From Deltaproteobacteria bacterium Ga0077550 (GTDB taxonomy: Bacteria; Myxococcota_A; Polyangia; Nannocystales; Nannocystaceae): a DNA stretch of 35,201 bases. The DNA lies in the NCBI GenBank assembly GCA_001464385.1, contig LNFB01000367.1:1-35201 (forward strand), in the 5' to 3' direction. Below the pieces are notes generated by a model. That model was given only the letters and a program-made list of their open reading frames with translations, had not been told where the DNA came from and searched no databases. Positions 19,561 through 27,072 of the stretch are shown here, piece after piece. A program made the position numbers and the translations under genes. Position 1 is the stretch's first letter. The number at the start of each line of letters is the position of its first letter.

Positions 19561-19655
19561 GCGTCCTCCAAGCGGGCGCCCGACCATCGGACTTGCCCGA
19601 GCACTATCGATCGACTCTCGATCGGGGATTCGATTGCGAGACGGGGAGACTTCGG

Positions 19656-19688
19656 GCCTCGGCGGCCGAGGCGGGCCTCTAGAGGCCC
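19656..19688. terminator. Two tandem hairpins after the HupE-like gene
   Basis: GGGCCTCTAGAGGCCC (19673-19688) is a perfect 16-nt palindrome containing the HupE stop. Next to it GCCTCGG-CGG-CCGAGGC (19656-19672) is a perfect 7-bp hairpin. There is no U tract. They could attenuate transcription or stabilise the upstream mRNA. Confidence 0.45.
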
Positions 19689-20827
19689 AGGCTGCGCTCG
19701 GCGAGCCAGACGCAGCCCATCGCTGCGATGGCGAGCGAGCCGCCGCGGACGACGACCAGCGGATAGCGACGGTGGCGTGCCATCCAGACCAACGGGATCA
19801 TCGCGACACCGACGAAGGCGAGCTGTGCCAGTTCGATGCCGACATTGAAGGCGCCGAGCGCCAGCGCGCGGTGGGCCGCGGGCAGGCCCACGTCCGCGAG
19901 CACGGACGAGAAGCCGAACCCGTGGATGATGCCGAACGCCGCGGCGATCTGCGGCCGCGCCACGCGGGCCTCGGGCTTGACGATGTTGAGCACCGCCACG
20001 AACACGATCGACGCCGCGATCACGCTCTCGACCAGCTGTGAGGGCAGGGAGAGCAGGCCCAGCGCCGAGGCCACCAGCGAGATGCTGTGCCCGACCGTGA
20101 ACGCGGTCACCACCCACGCGACGTCACGCAGCGCGCGGCGCAGGCCGAGCCGCTTGGCCGCGAGCCCGGCCGACAGGATCAGCGACAACAAGAAGAGCAG
20201 GTGGTCGTAGCCGGTCACGAGGTGGATCGCGCCCTCGTTCACGAAGTTCTTCGCGGTCTGCCACGCCGACGGCACGCCGCCGAGCAGGACGTCGCGCGAG
20301 CCGTCGCGGAGCACCGCGCCAGTGCTGCCGCCGTCGCCGGTGCTGCCGCCAGGGCCGGAAATCGCGATGAACGCCTCGTGATCGGGATCCGACTCGAACA
20401 CCGTGTCGTCGCGCAGCCGGAGGTTGCTGGCCGGCGCCGGGCAGGTGAAGTCGACGCCGACCGTGACGTTGGCCCGACCGTCGCCCTCGCCGAGGACGAG
20501 GTCCGTGGTCTGCGGCGTGCACGGCCCGCCATCGGCGACGACCGACAGGCCGCCGACGAGCCAGCCGCGCAGCAGCGCCCCGCGCTCCTGCAGCTGCTCG
20601 GGGCTCGCCGTCGTCGGCAGGCCGATGGCGAGCGCCGCGTCGACGGCGTCGATCGTGACATCGAGGTGCGCGCCGTCCTCGGTCACGCGGGCCGCGATCG
20701 ACTTGGTGCTGCCCATGTGGGCGGCCGCGAGGCTCGGGACGCCGAGCAGGGTCACCAGGGCCGAAGTGGCCAGGAGACGCCCCGTCGTCCGGGAGGTTCG
20801 GGTGCGCTGCTCGACGTTGGTTCCCAT
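19679..20827 (-). CDS. HupE/UreJ-like membrane protein with exported N-terminal domain
   Basis: The product is 382 residues. A signal peptide (residues about 1-36, ending LAAAHM) leads to an extracytoplasmic domain of about 180 residues, with a Gly/Ser/Thr stretch near its end. The C-terminal half has about six or seven hydrophobic segments with the HupE/UreJ_2 His motifs: HLVTGYDHLLFLL, FTVGHSISLV and IIHGFGFSSVL. In this superfamily these membrane His residues are thought to bind nickel, cobalt or another metal for transport. No hydrogenase or urease gene is near, so the metal is open. It precedes the propeller lipoprotein and DUF4331 genes. It is divergent from the selenoprotein gene, sharing a 115-nt control region. 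No strong Shine-Dalgarno sequence. Confidence 0.87.
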   Translation of the reverse strand: MGTNVEQRTRTSRTTGRLLATSALVTLLGVPSLAAAHMGSTKSIAARVTEDGAHLDVTIDAVDAALAIGLPTTASPEQLQERGALLRGWLVGGLSVVADGGPCTPQTTDLVLGEGDGRANVTVGVDFTCPAPASNLRLRDDTVFESDPDHEAFIAISGPGGSTGDGGSTGAVLRDGSRDVLLGGVPSAWQTAKNFVNEGAIHLVTGYDHLLFLLSLILSAGLAAKRLGLRRALRDVAWVVTAFTVGHSISLVASALGLLSLPSQLVESVIAASIVFVAVLNIVKPEARVARPQIAAAFGIIHGFGFSSVLADVGLPAAHRALALGAFNVGIELAQLAFVGVAMIPLVWMARHRRYPLVVVRGGSLAIAAMGCVWLAERSLGL

Positions 20828-20888
20828 GGGCGAGGCGTCTCTTGGCGGTCCGACCGGTGGCCGGGTCGCAGCGTGTACGTCCACAGGG

Positions 20889-20910
20889 CAGGGGCGGATC
20901 GGCGCCCCTG
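20889..20910. promoter_or_regulatory. Inverted repeat, possible operator, before the selenoprotein gene
   Basis: CAGGGGCG, a 6-nt spacer and CGCCCCTG form a perfect 8-bp inverted repeat in the divergent region. It ends 18 nt before the -10 element at 20929, so it covers the usual -35 position. A regulator dimer could bind here and act on both genes. Confidence 0.5.
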
Positions 20911-20928
20911 TTCGATCGTGCACGCTGC

Positions 20929-20934
20929 TATCGT
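20929..20934 (+). promoter_or_regulatory. Extended -10 element of the selenoprotein gene
   Basis: TGCTATCGT provides an extended -10 (TGn plus TATCGT) ending 8 nt before the ATG at 20943. No Shine-Dalgarno sequence is present, so the transcript is probably leaderless or nearly so. Confidence 0.6.
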
Positions 20935-20942
20935 GGCGGGCG

Positions 20943-21692
20943 ATGACGGCCCCTCTGCGTGCCTCCGCCCCCCGCTCGTCCTCGACGCTTGGCGCCGCCC
21001 TCGTCGCCTTCGTGGCGCTCGGCTGCGCGAGCCGGGCACCCGCGTCGCGGACCCCGGGGGTCGACGCGGCCGATCCACCCGCTGCGTCCGGCGCATCTGA
21101 TCCGCGGGACGTGACGCGCCCCGGCGCGCCGCCGCCGAGGTACCGCGCGTCGACGAACGGTCCCCTGGTCGCGATCACCCGCAACGCGTACGGGGCCTAC
21201 GCCGCGGCCCCGCGCGCGCCGCAGCTCGGCGATGTCGTCGAGGACTTCGAGCTGCCCCTCGCGCGCGGCGGGACATTCTCCCTGGCGCAGGCCCGCGCGC
21301 ATGGCCCGGTGATCCTCGTCTTCTATCGCGGCTTCTGGTGACCCGCCTGCAATACGCAGCTCGGGGATCTGCGCGACAATCTGCAAGCACTCGAGAGCCG
21401 CGGCGCCACGCTCGTCGCGATCAGCGTCGATCCGCCCGAGGTCTCCCTCGCGTGGGCCGACGAGAAGCGGTTCGCGTTCGCCCTCGCCAGCGACCCCGAG
21501 CAACGCATCGTCGATCGCTTCGGGTTGGTGAACCCGGACCAACCGGAGCTGTCGCTCCACGCGATCTACATCGTCGACGGCGACGGCCGGGTGTTCTATC
21601 GCAAGGTGGCGAGGCGTCGGGCCTACGCCGCCGAGTTCATCGACGCGCTCGACTACCGCGCCGGCACCTACGTGCCGCGTTCGACCCCCTGA
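20943..21692 (+). CDS. Peroxiredoxin-like lipoprotein with in-frame TGA read as selenocysteine
   Basis: Read through one TGA, this gene encodes 249 residues. A signal peptide ends in lipobox ALGC (Cys28), followed by a Pro/Ala/Ser-rich linker. The AhpC/TSA-type thioredoxin fold starts near residue 90: LGDVVEDFELPLARGG, then VILVFYRGFW, then TGA (codon 133, bases 21339-21341), then PACNTQL. The family has FYRG-x-W-C-P-x-C here, so TGA stands exactly at the peroxidatic Cys, giving U-P-A-C with Cys136 as partner. The next 116 codons are open in the same frame and continue the fold (LVAISVDPPEVSLAWA, FALASDPEQRIVDRFGL, AIYIVDGDGRVFYRKV). A hairpin with a G-rich loop follows the TGA. The predicted role is reduction of peroxides or disulfides at the envelope. 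A true stop (132-residue product) or a sequencing error of TGC/TGT is less likely but possible. Confidence 0.85.
21355..21373 (+). promoter_or_regulatory. Candidate bacterial SECIS hairpin
   Basis: CGCAG (21355-21359) pairs with CTGCG (21369-21373). Inside, after a C-U mismatch, TC pairs with GA, leaving GGG at the tip. The first loop G is 21 nt after the TGA. Bacterial SECIS elements lie within about 16-37 nt and expose G or GG in a small apical loop, so place and loop fit. The stem is short and would need a folding test. Confidence 0.6.
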
Positions 21693-21702
21693 AGAGGGCG
21701 CG

Positions 21703-22260
21703 TCAGATCTTGCCGCGGACCAGCTCGCCGATGACCGAGCGACCCGCGACCATGAGGGTCTTGGCCAGGGTCCGCACGTCGAGCGTCGAGGTCGCGACGT
21801 CGGCGACGCCGAACGGCAGCATCGCCGGGATGATGCCGCGCGCGTACTCGAGCGCCCAGCACCGATCCGGCATGCGGTAGCCCCGGGCCACGCCGCGCGG
21901 CAGGTGGTGGATGTCGCCGGGGCGGTACACCTGCCGCTCGAGCTCGCCGGCGCCGTAGGCCCACTGTTCGCCGTCGAGGATGATGAACCAGTCGTCCGCC
22001 CAGAACCGGCCGCTGTGCCCCTCGGTCCCGATCGGCGAGCCGAACACGATGAGGTACTCGGTGATCGAGAAGTGCATGACGCACATCGTGCCCATCGCCC
22101 CGCCCGCGTTGTTGAGCATCCACGGCGGGTCGGCGGCGATGTGATCGCCCCAGCGCTCGCGGAGCTTGCCGTGGAGCGCGGGCACCATCTCCTCGATCGG
22201 CCGACCGAGCAGCGGCAGGACCATCTCTCGCAGCGTGTCGGGATCGAAGAGCGTCGTCAC
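21703..22260 (-). CDS. ERG2/sigma-1 receptor family protein, probable sterol C8-C7 isomerase
   Basis: The product is 185 residues from a GTG start; no in-frame ATG is available. It matches fungal ERG2 along its whole soluble part: FDPDTLREM, WMLNNAGGAMG, SITEYLIVFG, IGTEGHSGRFWADDWF, HHLPRGVARGYRMP, ALEYARGIIPAMLPFG and STLDVRTL. The conserved His of HHL and Glu of LEYARG correspond to catalytic or ligand residues of the family. The eukaryotic enzyme moves the sterol B-ring double bond from C8 to C7. The N-terminal membrane anchor of yeast ERG2 is absent. Some Nannocystaceae are known to make sterols, so a real sterol role is plausible. It ends the minus-strand cluster, 33 nt after the Sua5-type gene, and converges on the selenoprotein gene with a 10-nt gap. 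Confidence 0.9.
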   Translation of the reverse strand: MTTLFDPDTLREMVLPLLGRPIEEMVPALHGKLRERWGDHIAADPPWMLNNAGGAMGTMCVMHFSITEYLIVFGSPIGTEGHSGRFWADDWFIILDGEQWAYGAGELERQVYRPGDIHHLPRGVARGYRMPDRCWALEYARGIIPAMLPFGVADVATSTLDVRTLAKTLMVAGRSVIGELVRGKI

Positions 22261-22293
22261 GGGCCCGGCATGTCCCGCGAATCGGGCCCAGCG

Positions 22294-23295
22294 TCAAGCG
22301 TCCGCGTCGTCGGATCCGGATCGCCCGGCCGCAGCACGGCGCAGGCGATCGCCGATCGCGACCCCGAGATCGCGGGCGGCGGGGATCGTCGCGACGATGA
22401 GCGCGGAGCCGCGGGCATCGAGCTCGCGCAGGACGGCGTACAAATGGTGGGCGAACTCTCGATCCGGATCGAGGACCACGCGCCAACCGGCCCCCAGCGC
22501 GGACCAACGCGGCGCGCCGTGGGTGGCGCCGGCCTCGATCACGCCGAGGACGAGGTCGGCGTGCGCCGCGATCGTCGCCTCGAGCGCGTCGGGCGGCACG
22601 GCGAGCACCCGCGCACGCGGGGCATAGTGCGACGCGAGCAGCCCGGGCACCCGCACGGCGCCGCCGTCACGCAGCGGGATCGGGCGGCCGGCGACGCGTG
22701 CGATCGTCTCGGGCCCGACGCCGCCGGGACGAAGGATCACCGCATCGTCGTCGCCGCGCGACAGATCGATGATGGTCGACTCGAGGCCGACGCTGCACGG
22801 TCCACCGTCGAGGATCCGATCGACGGCGTCGCCGAGGTCGGCGCGCACGTGCTCGGCGGAGGTCGGGCTCACGCGGCCGAAGCGGTTGGCCGACGGCGCC
22901 GCGAGGCCGCCGCCGAACGCCCGCAGCAGCGCGAGCGCGACGGGATGCGCCGGCACGCGCAGGCCGATCGTCGGCTGCCCGCCGGTGACGGCGTCGTCCA
23001 CGTGGGCGCGCCGCGGCAGCACCATCGTGAGCGGCCCGGGCCACAGTGCGGCGGCGAACGCCCGGGCCAGCGGCCCGATCGACTCGGCCCAGTCGTCGAT
23101 CGCGTCGGCCTCGGCGAGGTGCACGATGAGTGGATGGTCCGCGGGGCGGCCCTTCACCGCGAAGATCCGGGCGATCGCGGCGCGGTTGGTCGCGTCACCC
23201 GCGAGCCCGTACACCGTCTCGGTCGGCATCGCGACCAGCCCGCCGCGGCGGAGGACCGCGGCGGCGTCCGCGATCGCGTCGTCGTCGGCGATCAC
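22294..23295 (-). CDS. L-threonylcarbamoyladenylate synthase, Sua5 type
   Basis: The product is 333 residues. The N-terminal YrdC domain (about 1-200) has PTETVYGLAGDA, VKGRPADHPL (nucleotide/Thr site), WPGPLTMVLPR, LAAPSANRFGRVSPT and GLESTIIDLSRG. A linker with GLLASHYAPRARV leads to the C-terminal Sua5 domain, as in archaeal and many bacterial long forms. It makes threonylcarbamoyl-AMP from Thr, bicarbonate and ATP for t6A37 modification of ANN-decoding tRNAs. The start is GTG at 23295, with a Shine-Dalgarno sequence (GGAGGG) 6 nt before it that overlaps the end of the upstream HEAT-repeat gene, whose stop is 3 nt away. It is followed by the ERG2-like gene. Confidence 0.93.
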   Translation of the reverse strand: MIADDDAIADAAAVLRRGGLVAMPTETVYGLAGDATNRAAIARIFAVKGRPADHPLIVHLAEADAIDDWAESIGPLARAFAAALWPGPLTMVLPRRAHVDDAVTGGQPTIGLRVPAHPVALALLRAFGGGLAAPSANRFGRVSPTSAEHVRADLGDAVDRILDGGPCSVGLESTIIDLSRGDDDAVILRPGGVGPETIARVAGRPIPLRDGGAVRVPGLLASHYAPRARVLAVPPDALEATIAAHADLVLGVIEAGATHGAPRWSALGAGWRVVLDPDREFAHHLYAVLRELDARGSALIVATIPAARDLGVAIGDRLRRAAAGRSGSDDADA

Positions 23296-23298
23296 CGA

Positions 23299-26200
23299 TC
23301 ACCCTCCGCCCAGCTGCGCGCGACCGCGTTGCTGCCACCACTCGGTCCACGCCTCGACCGCGATGTCGCGCGTCCGCTTGTCGCCCATCGCCGAGAACGG
23401 CTCGCGGTGACCGGTCACGCGCGTCAGCTCATCCGCGGCCCAGCGTCGCACGGGCACGTCGCGGTGGCGCAGGCTCTCGATGATCCACTCGATGCGGTGG
23501 CGGTGCTCGTTCTCCGCGTACCAGGTCTTCCAGCGGTGGGGCTTGAGGCCGAGCTGCTGGCCGGTGATCGAGCACAGCGACTCGAGCGCGGCCTCCTGCA
23601 CGAACCGATCGCGGCTGCTCAGCATGTCGACGAGGCGGGGGATCGCCGCGATGTCGCGCAGGGTGCCGACCGCCCGCGCGGCGTAGAGCTGCCGCGTGCG
23701 GTTGGTGCTGTCGAGCTGCGCCCGGACCACGCGCACGGCGTCGGCGAAGCCCATCTGGCGGCTGTAGGTCTCGAGCACGCGCATCGAGATGACGCGGACG
23801 TCCCCGCTGGTGTCGAACGCCAGCTCCGAGAGCGGCCGCATCGCCCGGCTGTCGCGGAGCTCCTGGAACACGAACGCGGCGTAGAACCGGACGTCCGGGC
23901 TCGGATGATCGAACAGATCGACGAGGTGCGGGACGAAGTCGGCGCCGAGGAGGATCGCGGTGCGGATGAGCGGGCCGTGGGCCGACGGCGGCGGGAGGGC
24001 CCGCAGGTCGCGGCGCAGCACCTCGAGCGCCCCTGGGAACTGGGCGGCGAGTCGCAGCAACGCGGGCTCGCCCATGCCGCGGAGCTCGGCCACCGTGCCG
24101 CCGCCCGACGCGATGCCCCGCAGCGCCGCGTCGACCCGTCGCTGCATGGACTCGCTCGGCAGCTGGCGCCCCGGGTGCGACCAGTCCTCGTCGTCGAGCT
24201 CGATGCGGCCGCGCATCGACGGCTGATCGATCGGGGACGACAGCGGGATGATCCCCGAGTTCTCGTGATCGTCGAGCGGTGGTGGCACGAACCGCGGCCG
24301 GGCATCGGGGGTCGACACCGGCGGCGGCAGGCCCATGAGGGTGTCGATCGGATGCGACACCGACTCCGACGCCATGGGCGGCGGTGGCGGCAGCGGTGGC
24401 GGTGGCGGCATCGCGTGGATCGTGAGCATCTGCCCCTGCCGCGAGCCCGACGTCGGTGACGAGGGCGGCGGCGGCGGGGTCTCGCCCGCGTCGCCGGTGT
24501 AGTTCTCCGTGATCCGCTCCGCGTTGCCCATCGCCTCGAGTGACTCGAGCGGCGGGGCGTCGATCGCCGCGGTCGGGCGCGACGATCGCCGTGGCTCCTC
24601 CGGCGCCGGCGTGACCGGTCGACGCGGCGATCCGTCGACGAGGGTGCGCGTGCGCGGCACGGGGGGCTGCGGGCCGTCGGTCTCGATGAGATCCAGGGGA
24701 ACCGTCGGCGGCGGCGGACGCCAGGGCGACTCGATCGGGCGCGCGATCGGGGAGGTCGGCGGCGTGGTGCCGAACGCCGGCGGCGCGCCGATCCCCGCTG
24801 GTTCGACGATGGGCGGCGCCAGCGGCGAGGTCCGCACGCCGGTCTCGTCGGGGCCGCCCGCGTCGGCGCGTCGCAGCTTCACCACGGTCTCGAGGGCGCG
24901 ACCGGCCAGGGCGCAGATCTCGTCGAGGAGCGAGGGCTCGGACGCCGCGAACGCATCGCCGCCGCGATCGACGTAGGCGACGAGCGTGGGCCGCCCGGCG
25001 ACGTCGATGCGCCGCACGAGGCACGGCGTGTACATCTCGATCTCGAACGCGCGGGCGAACACCTCGTCGTCGACGAAGCCGACGTAGCGGCCATCGGACT
25101 GGGCGGTCGCGAGCAGGCCCGTCGTGCCGATCGGCACCACGCGTCCCGCCGGATCGGGGAGCTTCGACGCGGGGGTCGTGATGCCCACGAGCTCGCGGTT
25201 GCGGACCCGCAGCAGGGCCGTGCGCGTCGACAGTACGGTGAGCGCCTCGGCGAGGGCGGCGACCACGGCGTCGCGCGTGGTGGCGGCGGCGAGGGCGGCC
25301 CGCGTCGCGGCCATCCGCGTTGCGACCTCGCTCGGCCCGCGCAGCGCAGCGGCGTCGCGCGGCGACGAGATCATCGTGCCGCGCGCGGTGAACCGCACCG
25401 GCGGTGGGCCGCCCACGATCGTGGTGGTGGTCAGCACGATCGGCGCTGCGTCGGGGTCGTGGGTCGTGGAGGGCGCAGCGTCACCCTCCGCCCGCGTGCG
25501 CTTCTCGTCGTCGTCGTCGTCGCCGTCGCCGTCGTCGTGCGCGCGCGCGGTCGAGGACGCCGCGCCGTTGCGGACCGCGGGGCCCGCCGTGGAGACGATC
25601 GTGGCGCGGCCCGTCGGCGGCGCGGTCACGGCGGGACGCGGGCCCTGGGCCCCCGTCTCGACGCGCAGCGTCAGGTGCCCCTCGCCGGGCACGTCGAGCT
25701 CGAGGATCGGCAGCGGAGGCGGTGCGGTGGCGGTGGCCGAGGCGGCGCCGTCGAGCGTCGGCTCGTAGACCATCGTCGGGCGCCGCTCGAAGTCGTCCTC
25801 GAGCACCAGCGCCGCCGAGTCCGGGTCGACCTCCATCGCCGCGAGCTCGACGTCGGGGGCCAGCGTGCCGCGACGCGAGGGCGGCGGCACGTCGAGGCGC
25901 ATCGACGCGGAGGTCGTGTCGCTCAGCAGCGGGAAGCCGATGTCGGACACCGACGGCCGACGCCGCATCGCGGAGAGGTACGCGACGCACAGCACCGCGT
26001 AGCGTTGCGGTACGACCGACGCGGTGCGCTCGGCCGCGATCTTCTCGAGGGCGCACTCGGGGATCACGAAGGGATTGACGCCCGGCACCATGCGGTACAG
26101 CGCGCCGAGTCGCTCGTTGGGAAGATCGGGGTGGACCGCGATCCAGATCTCGCTGCCGCGCATCACCAGCGGCACCGCCCAGCCGATGTCGAGGACGTCG

Positions 26201-26436
26201 CCGGGAAGCGCATGCCACGGTCGGTCGCGCTCGTCGTCGATCAGTCCGAACGGCGCCAACGGAAGCCCGCACGCCTGGACGAGGAGCTCGCCGAGCGTGT
26301 GGGCGTCCATCAGCTCGAGCTCGAGCAGGACGGTGTCGAGGCTGCCGCCGTAGATCTGTTGGCGCCGCACGGCGGCGTCGAGGTGCTCCGGCGGCAGCGC
26401 GCCGGTCTGCTCGAGGTATCGCCGCAGGTGCGTCAC
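23299..26436 (-). CDS. Large multidomain protein: MshEN-like N-terminus, GAF-like domain, HEAT repeats
   Basis: The product is 1045 residues. Residues about 1-130 resemble the GspE/PilB N-terminal (MshEN) domain: THLRRYLEQTGALPPEHLDA, GGSLDTVLLELELMDAHTL and a LPLAP turn; in some relatives this domain binds cyclic di-GMP. A long Asp- and Pro-rich disordered region follows. At roughly 360-510 is a GAF-like segment (RDAVVAALAEALTVLSTRTA to RRIDVAGRPTLVAYVDRGG). After more Pro-rich sequence, residues from about 790 form HEAT-like repeats (VPHLVDLFDHPSPDVRFYAA, IPRLVDMLSSRDRFVQEAAL, VPVRRWAADELTRVTGH). There is no ATPase domain and no signal peptide. It is probably a cytoplasmic regulatory or scaffold protein. 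The start is GTG, overlapping the RDD gene stop as GTGA, so the pair is coupled. Confidence 0.82.
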   Translation of the reverse strand: MTHLRRYLEQTGALPPEHLDAAVRRQQIYGGSLDTVLLELELMDAHTLGELLVQACGLPLAPFGLIDDERDRPWHALPGDVLDIGWAVPLVMRGSEIWIAVHPDLPNERLGALYRMVPGVNPFVIPECALEKIAAERTASVVPQRYAVLCVAYLSAMRRRPSVSDIGFPLLSDTTSASMRLDVPPPSRRGTLAPDVELAAMEVDPDSAALVLEDDFERRPTMVYEPTLDGAASATATAPPPLPILELDVPGEGHLTLRVETGAQGPRPAVTAPPTGRATIVSTAGPAVRNGAASSTARAHDDGDGDDDDDEKRTRAEGDAAPSTTHDPDAAPIVLTTTTIVGGPPPVRFTARGTMISSPRDAAALRGPSEVATRMAATRAALAAATTRDAVVAALAEALTVLSTRTALLRVRNRELVGITTPASKLPDPAGRVVPIGTTGLLATAQSDGRYVGFVDDEVFARAFEIEMYTPCLVRRIDVAGRPTLVAYVDRGGDAFAASEPSLLDEICALAGRALETVVKLRRADAGGPDETGVRTSPLAPPIVEPAGIGAPPAFGTTPPTSPIARPIESPWRPPPPTVPLDLIETDGPQPPVPRTRTLVDGSPRRPVTPAPEEPRRSSRPTAAIDAPPLESLEAMGNAERITENYTGDAGETPPPPPSSPTSGSRQGQMLTIHAMPPPPPLPPPPPMASESVSHPIDTLMGLPPPVSTPDARPRFVPPPLDDHENSGIIPLSSPIDQPSMRGRIELDDEDWSHPGRQLPSESMQRRVDAALRGIASGGGTVAELRGMGEPALLRLAAQFPGALEVLRRDLRALPPPSAHGPLIRTAILLGADFVPHLVDLFDHPSPDVRFYAAFVFQELRDSRAMRPLSELAFDTSGDVRVISMRVLETYSRQMGFADAVRVVRAQLDSTNRTRQLYAARAVGTLRDIAAIPRLVDMLSSRDRFVQEAALESLCSITGQQLGLKPHRWKTWYAENEHRHRIEWIIESLRHRDVPVRRWAADELTRVTGHREPFSAMGDKRTRDIAVEAWTEWWQQRGRAQLGGG

Positions 26437-27017
26437 GCATCCCTCACGACGAAGGTCCCGGCGAGCCAGTCGTGCAGCGCCCGCTTCTCGAGATCGACGG
26501 CGACCCACAGCCAGCCGAGGCCACCGGGCACCGCGCCCGCGAGCGTCGCGAGCACGCGGACGATCGTGCGCACCACGCCTGGAGATCGACCGGTGCCGTC
26601 GACGACGCGCAGCCGCAGGAGCTTCTGCCCCGGCGTGCGTCCTGACAGGTGCCAGAACAACCCGAGGTAGACCCCGGCCATCACCATCATCGGTGCCGCG
26701 CGCGCCAACCACGTCGTGGGCGGGACCTCGAAGGCGCGCAGGAGCATCTCGAGCGCCGTCTTGCCGCCGAGCAGCGCGGGCTCCTCGCTGGCCGCCGCGA
26801 CCAGCCACGCCAACGGCCCTGCCGTGAACAACAGGATGGCGCCGTCGACGGCGCTCGCGGCCGCGCGGCGCCAGAGGCCCGCGACCTTCACCGGCAACAG
26901 CGGCGACTTGCAGCTGGTGCAGCGGGCATCGTCGCTGCCTGCGACGTCGGGGCCCAGCGGCGCGTCGCACACCGGACAGAACGACGGCTTGGGCGGCCGC
27001 GGGCGCCGAGGTGCCAT
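26433..27017 (-). CDS. RDD family membrane protein with N-terminal zinc ribbon
   Basis: The product is 194 residues. A four-Cys zinc ribbon (C14PVC17 and C33TSC36) is followed by an RDD domain. The domain has LWRRAAASAVDGAIL with the Arg and Asp of the family in the first membrane segment, a second hydrophobic segment, GRTPGQKLLRLRVVD between segments, and a last segment with GWLWVAVDLEKRALHDWLAGT. RDD proteins are small membrane proteins, some implicated in ion exchange; the role here is unknown. The ATG at 27017 lies 7 nt after a TAAGCT element with no Shine-Dalgarno sequence. The GTGA overlap with the next gene indicates joint translation with the HEAT-repeat protein. Confidence 0.88.
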   Translation of the reverse strand: MAPRRPRPPKPSFCPVCDAPLGPDVAGSDDARCTSCKSPLLPVKVAGLWRRAAASAVDGAILLFTAGPLAWLVAAASEEPALLGGKTALEMLLRAFEVPPTTWLARAAPMMVMAGVYLGLFWHLSGRTPGQKLLRLRVVDGTGRSPGVVRTIVRVLATLAGAVPGGLGWLWVAVDLEKRALHDWLAGTFVVRDA

Positions 27018-27024
27018 CGCGGGC

Positions 27025-27030
27025 AGCTTA
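27025..27030 (-). promoter_or_regulatory. Extended -10 element of the RDD gene
   Basis: The minus strand reads TGATAAGCT: TGn plus TAAGCT (TAnnnT), ending 7 nt before the ATG at 27017. It marks a promoter for the RDD-HEAT-Sua5-ERG2 cluster, separate from prmA-rsmE. Confidence 0.6.
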
Positions 27031-27072
27031 TCATGGGCCCCCAAGGTTGCTGGGCGTAGCCTGCCGCAGGCG

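Noticed and set aside
21338..21880. Plus-strand frame starting at the TGA of the selenoprotein gene
   Set aside because: It is out of frame with the peroxiredoxin sequence and Arg-rich. The conserved sequence lies in the frame that reads through the TGA.
22257..22271. Four-codon frame ATG at 22271 ending in GTGA on the ERG2-like start
   Set aside because: Too short to judge, with no Shine-Dalgarno sequence; likely chance.
25495..25545. Run of GTC/GCC trinucleotides that looks like a microsatellite
   Set aside because: It encodes the Asp-rich linker of the HEAT-repeat protein, and codon bias alone explains it.
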